This document shows, piece by piece, positions 6,310-8,198 of a stretch of 8,198 nt of DNA (the stretch's first letter is position 1; every line of letters starts with the position of its first letter). The stretch is from contig URNJ01000074.1 of the NCBI GenBank assembly GCA_900549215.1, positions 1-8,198 on the forward strand, read 5' to 3'. This stretch comes from an uncultured Collinsella sp. GTDB lineage: Bacteria; Actinomycetota; Coriobacteriia; Coriobacteriales; Coriobacteriaceae. The position numbers were made by a program, and so were the translations under genes. The notes beneath the pieces are model-generated. The model had not been told where the DNA came from, made no database searches, and worked only from the letters and a program-made list of their open reading frames with translations.

Positions 6310-6349
6310 TGCATGACCTTTCAATGGGTTGCCGGATAAGCGGCAGCTG

Positions 6350-7228
6350 TTACTTGCCCGCGGTGACGGTGCCGGATTGCGAAGGGGCGACGACCTTGAG
6401 CGGCTTTACGAGAGAATCCTCGTGTGAAGCCGGCGCGACTGTCTCTTCGTTTTTGGCCTTGGTGGACTCGGAGCGAGTGATTTCCTCATCGAGTGCATCG
6501 ATGTCGGCGTCCTCGACCACGGCGTTGAGCGACTCAAAAACGCGGTTCTTGAGCAGCGCGGTGTGCACGCCCTCCGTCAGGTCGTGAAGCTTCTTAAACG
6601 CACGCTCGAGCTTGGCGTCGCGCTCGTCATCGGAAGTATCCATGCCGAGCATGCTCACGAGCACCTGCTCAAACATCGAGGACTCGCGGTTGGCGGAAGA
6701 CACGTACTGACGCAGGTTGCGCGGCTCGATATGGAAGCGTGACAGCTCGGAGCAGTAGCGGATGATCGGGAAATCGCGACCATCGACGAGCTCACGATTC
6801 TGCGGACTCTTGATGATGCGAATGAGGTCGTTCTCGGCGAGCGAACGGATAAACGAAATCTCGACGCCCAGCATATCGGGAATGGTCTCGATGGGATGCA
6901 GCTTTTGCTTAGTCTCCTTGGGCTCCGTCTTGAGCGGAACATCGGACAGCAAGCCCACCTCGTAGGCGAGCGTTGACAAGTCCGTGGCGTTTTCCAAGCG
7001 CTGCTTAATCACGTTGAGCGGCATGTAGCGGGTCTTCTGCAAGTGCAGGATGACCTCCAGGCGATCAACGTCCTCCTTAGAGTACTGACGGTATCCCTTA
7101 GGCGTACGATGAGGGGTAATGAGCCCCTCATCCTCTAGAAATCTAATTTTTGAGTTCGAAAGATCGGGGTATGCGCCTCGAAGTAGGTTGACGACTTGGC
7201 CGATACTCAGATAGTTGCGTTCGGCCAT
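6350..7228 (-). CDS. MerR family regulator, FtsR/Rv1828-like
   Basis: A 292-aa MerR-type transcription factor. The winged helix occupies residues 5-79: LSIGQVVNLL (7-16), then SKIRFLEDEGLITPHRTPKG (26-45), YRQYSKEDVDRLEVI (46-60), and a helix reaching VIKQRLE (73-79). The middle (110-235) has no metal-binding cysteine pattern and looks like the helical dimer or effector domain of actinobacterial FtsR/Rv1828. The last 55 residues are acidic, then Ser/Thr/Ala-rich, and probably disordered. Placement directly after a GarA-like FHA gene, with a 3-nt gap, matches the garA-Rv1828 pair in mycobacteria and odhI-ftsR in corynebacteria, where FtsR influences ftsZ expression and division. GGTGAG within the end of the FHA gene serves as ribosome site, implying translational coupling. 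The target genes here are unknown. Confidence 0.88.
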   Translation of the reverse strand: MAERNYLSIGQVVNLLRGAYPDLSNSKIRFLEDEGLITPHRTPKGYRQYSKEDVDRLEVILHLQKTRYMPLNVIKQRLENATDLSTLAYEVGLLSDVPLKTEPKETKQKLHPIETIPDMLGVEISFIRSLAENDLIRIIKSPQNRELVDGRDFPIIRYCSELSRFHIEPRNLRQYVSSANRESSMFEQVLVSMLGMDTSDDERDAKLERAFKKLHDLTEGVHTALLKNRVFESLNAVVEDADIDALDEEITRSESTKAKNEETVAPASHEDSLVKPLKVVAPSQSGTVTAGK

Positions 7229-7231
7229 GCC

Positions 7232-7666
7232 CTACTCACCGGTTTCGATGCGCTCCGGCGTGCTCTCGTGGTAGATGAGCGTAAACGTACCGATCTGAAC
7301 GGAAGAACCGTCGTGCAGCGGGGCTGCATTGACAATGGCACCGTCGACCCAGGTACCATTGAGCGAGCCCAGGTCCTCGATGCGAGCGCCGAGGCCCTCG
7401 CGAATAATGCGCGCGTGGCTGCGCGAAACAGTCATGTCGTTGAGGAAGATGCCGTTCGCGGGATCGCGGCCGATGGTGGTCACGTCGTCCTCGAGCTCAA
7501 AGGCGGCACCAGTCTGCGGACCCTTGACGATGGACAGAACGGGAGCGGTGATGCGCACGTTGGCCATAAGGTCGGGAACGGTGACGTCGCTTGAAGGCAC
7601 GCGGAATACGCAGGTAGCGTCAGCAGTCTTATCATTCTGAGGCATATTGTTAACCATGTTGTCCAT
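7232..7666 (-). CDS. FHA-domain protein, GarA/OdhI-like
   Basis: A small cytoplasmic phosphothreonine-binding protein, 144 aa. In GarA/OdhI, Ser/Thr kinases phosphorylate an N-terminal TT motif; the FHA domain then binds its own tail and releases metabolic enzymes such as 2-oxoglutarate dehydrogenase or glutamate dehydrogenase. Here the N-terminus has DATCVFR (16-22), matching ETTSVFR, so one of the two threonines (Thr18) remains and the first is Ala. The FHA domain (about 43-133) has GRDPANGIFLND (66-77), TVSRSHARI (79-87) and GSLNGTWV (100-107), with the phospho-binding Arg67, Ser81, His84 and Asn103 in place. I chose ATG 7666 because AGGGG lies five nt upstream; the frame extends to a TTG at 7699 without a clear site. 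A possible -10 (TATGAT, minus strand, 7717-7722) lies upstream, so transcription may start here or continue from the gene before. Confidence 0.9.
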   Translation of the reverse strand: MDNMVNNMPQNDKTADATCVFRVPSSDVTVPDLMANVRITAPVLSIVKGPQTGAAFELEDDVTTIGRDPANGIFLNDMTVSRSHARIIREGLGARIEDLGSLNGTWVDGAIVNAAPLHDGSSVQIGTFTLIYHESTPERIETGE

Positions 7667-7732
7667 GACAACCCCTAACTTATCGCGGACGTGCCGCAAA
7701 TAATGAACCGTACGTAATCATACCCCAACGAA

Positions 7733-8198
7733 TCAGTCTTCGATTTCAGGGTTCAGAAAGTCGATGTCCTCGTCCTCGGGATGCGCGAGAGCCTGTTTAA
7801 TGGCCGCTCCGCCCTTAATGGAGTAGATGACAGCCGTGAGCATGGAGAAGATCACGCCGCCGTACACAAAGAAGATGCCAAGGGGCACCGAGCTTCCGTT
7901 GAGACCCGGGAAGGCCGTAAGGGTTGAAGGTAAAAGATGCAGCCCGTCAATAACGGGGAAACCGAGCAGCATGAGCGAGAAGCCGGTCATGAGCAGCGCT
8001 GTCGCAATCTTTCCGGGGAAGACGACGTCAATGGGACGAGGGTGGTAATGGCGAACGATAAGTGTGCCGATGCCCAGATAGATGTCGCGGCCAATAATGA
8101 GCACGCAGACCCAGATGGGCAGCTCTCCGCGGACCACCAGTCCAAGTACGCCGGTGAACAGCAGCGCACGGTCGCAAATGGGATCCATGACCTTGCCG
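7733..8198 (-). CDS. CDP-alcohol phosphatidyltransferase, PgsA-like (5' end outside window)
   Basis: An integral-membrane enzyme that transfers a phosphatidyl group from CDP-diacylglycerol to an alcohol, most likely glycerol 3-phosphate, on the way to phosphatidylglycerol. Only the C-terminal 154 or so residues are in the window. The first complete codons read GKVMDPICD, the second half of the CDP-alcohol signature DGx2ARx8Gx3Dx3D with both catalytic aspartates; the first half lies beyond the edge. Hydrophobic segments follow at roughly 8123-8180 (two helices split by RGELP), then after the FPGKIAT loop (about 8000-8020, compare GKxxT in PgsA) at 7945-8000, and at 7810-7870. The tail is acidic (EDEDIDFLNPEIED). 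PgsA is about 180-200 aa in most bacteria, so 30-50 residues are missing. Substrate choice (glycerol phosphate, inositol phosphate or PG for cardiolipin) cannot be settled. A pgsA-type gene lies a few genes before garA in mycobacteria too. Confidence 0.85.
   Translation of the reverse strand, partial: GKVMDPICDRALLFTGVLGLVVRGELPIWVCVLIIGRDIYLGIGTLIVRHYHPRPIDVVFPGKIATALLMTGFSLMLLGFPVIDGLHLLPSTLTAFPGLNGSSVPLGIFFVYGGVIFSMLTAVIYSIKGGAAIKQALAHPEDEDIDFLNPEIED

Noticed and set aside
6310..6324. TTG start for apt five codons upstream
   Set aside because: The AAAGG ribosome site lies inside this extension and serves ATG 6309, which also gives the usual N-terminus.
6330..6345. Terminator between merR and apt
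   Set aside because: Only a 5-bp TGCCG/CGGCA stem without a T-run; too weak.

Overview
The window is bacterial, dense and moderately GC-rich. Its gene set points to an anaerobic actinobacterium of the Coriobacteriia, probably Collinsella-like. The main clue is a GarA-type FHA protein followed by an FtsR/Rv1828-type MerR regulator, next to a CDP-alcohol phosphatidyltransferase, a neighbourhood typical of Actinobacteria. The taxon is an inference from gene content only; no rRNA or tRNA is present.

Layout. Positions 1-388 hold no gene but contain three strong hairpins. Two of them are inverted copies of one palindromic repeat, with complementary loops and differing arms. A glycosyltransferase of the MGDG-synthase/UgtP type (389-1690, minus) is divergent from thioredoxin reductase trxB (1808-2746, plus), which ends at a clear terminator. 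A DUF1836 regulator (2902-3513, plus) converges on a DegV/FakB-like protein (3588-4454, minus) across a bidirectional terminator. The rest is on the minus strand: a secreted NlpC/P60 hydrolase with a PcsB-like coiled coil (4619-5746), apt (5779-6309), a MerR regulator (6350-7228), a GarA-like FHA protein (7232-7666) and a partial phosphatidyltransferase (7733 to the window edge).

How they may work together. The minus-strand genes read in the order phosphatidyltransferase, FHA, merR, apt, nlpC, with gaps of 3 to about 66 nt, so they may form one operon. It would join phospholipid synthesis, a Ser/Thr-kinase-responsive FHA switch, a division-type MerR regulator, purine salvage and a cell-wall hydrolase. 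DUF1836 and degV lie back to back, and the upstream regions of both carry an almost identical interrupted palindrome (TATCTAGT-N7-ACTAGATA type). This suggests one small regulon in which the DUF1836 protein controls itself and the fatty-acid-binding protein.

The observations most worth following are this shared candidate operator and the paired palindromic repeats at the left end, whose stems differ by a change mirrored in both arms.
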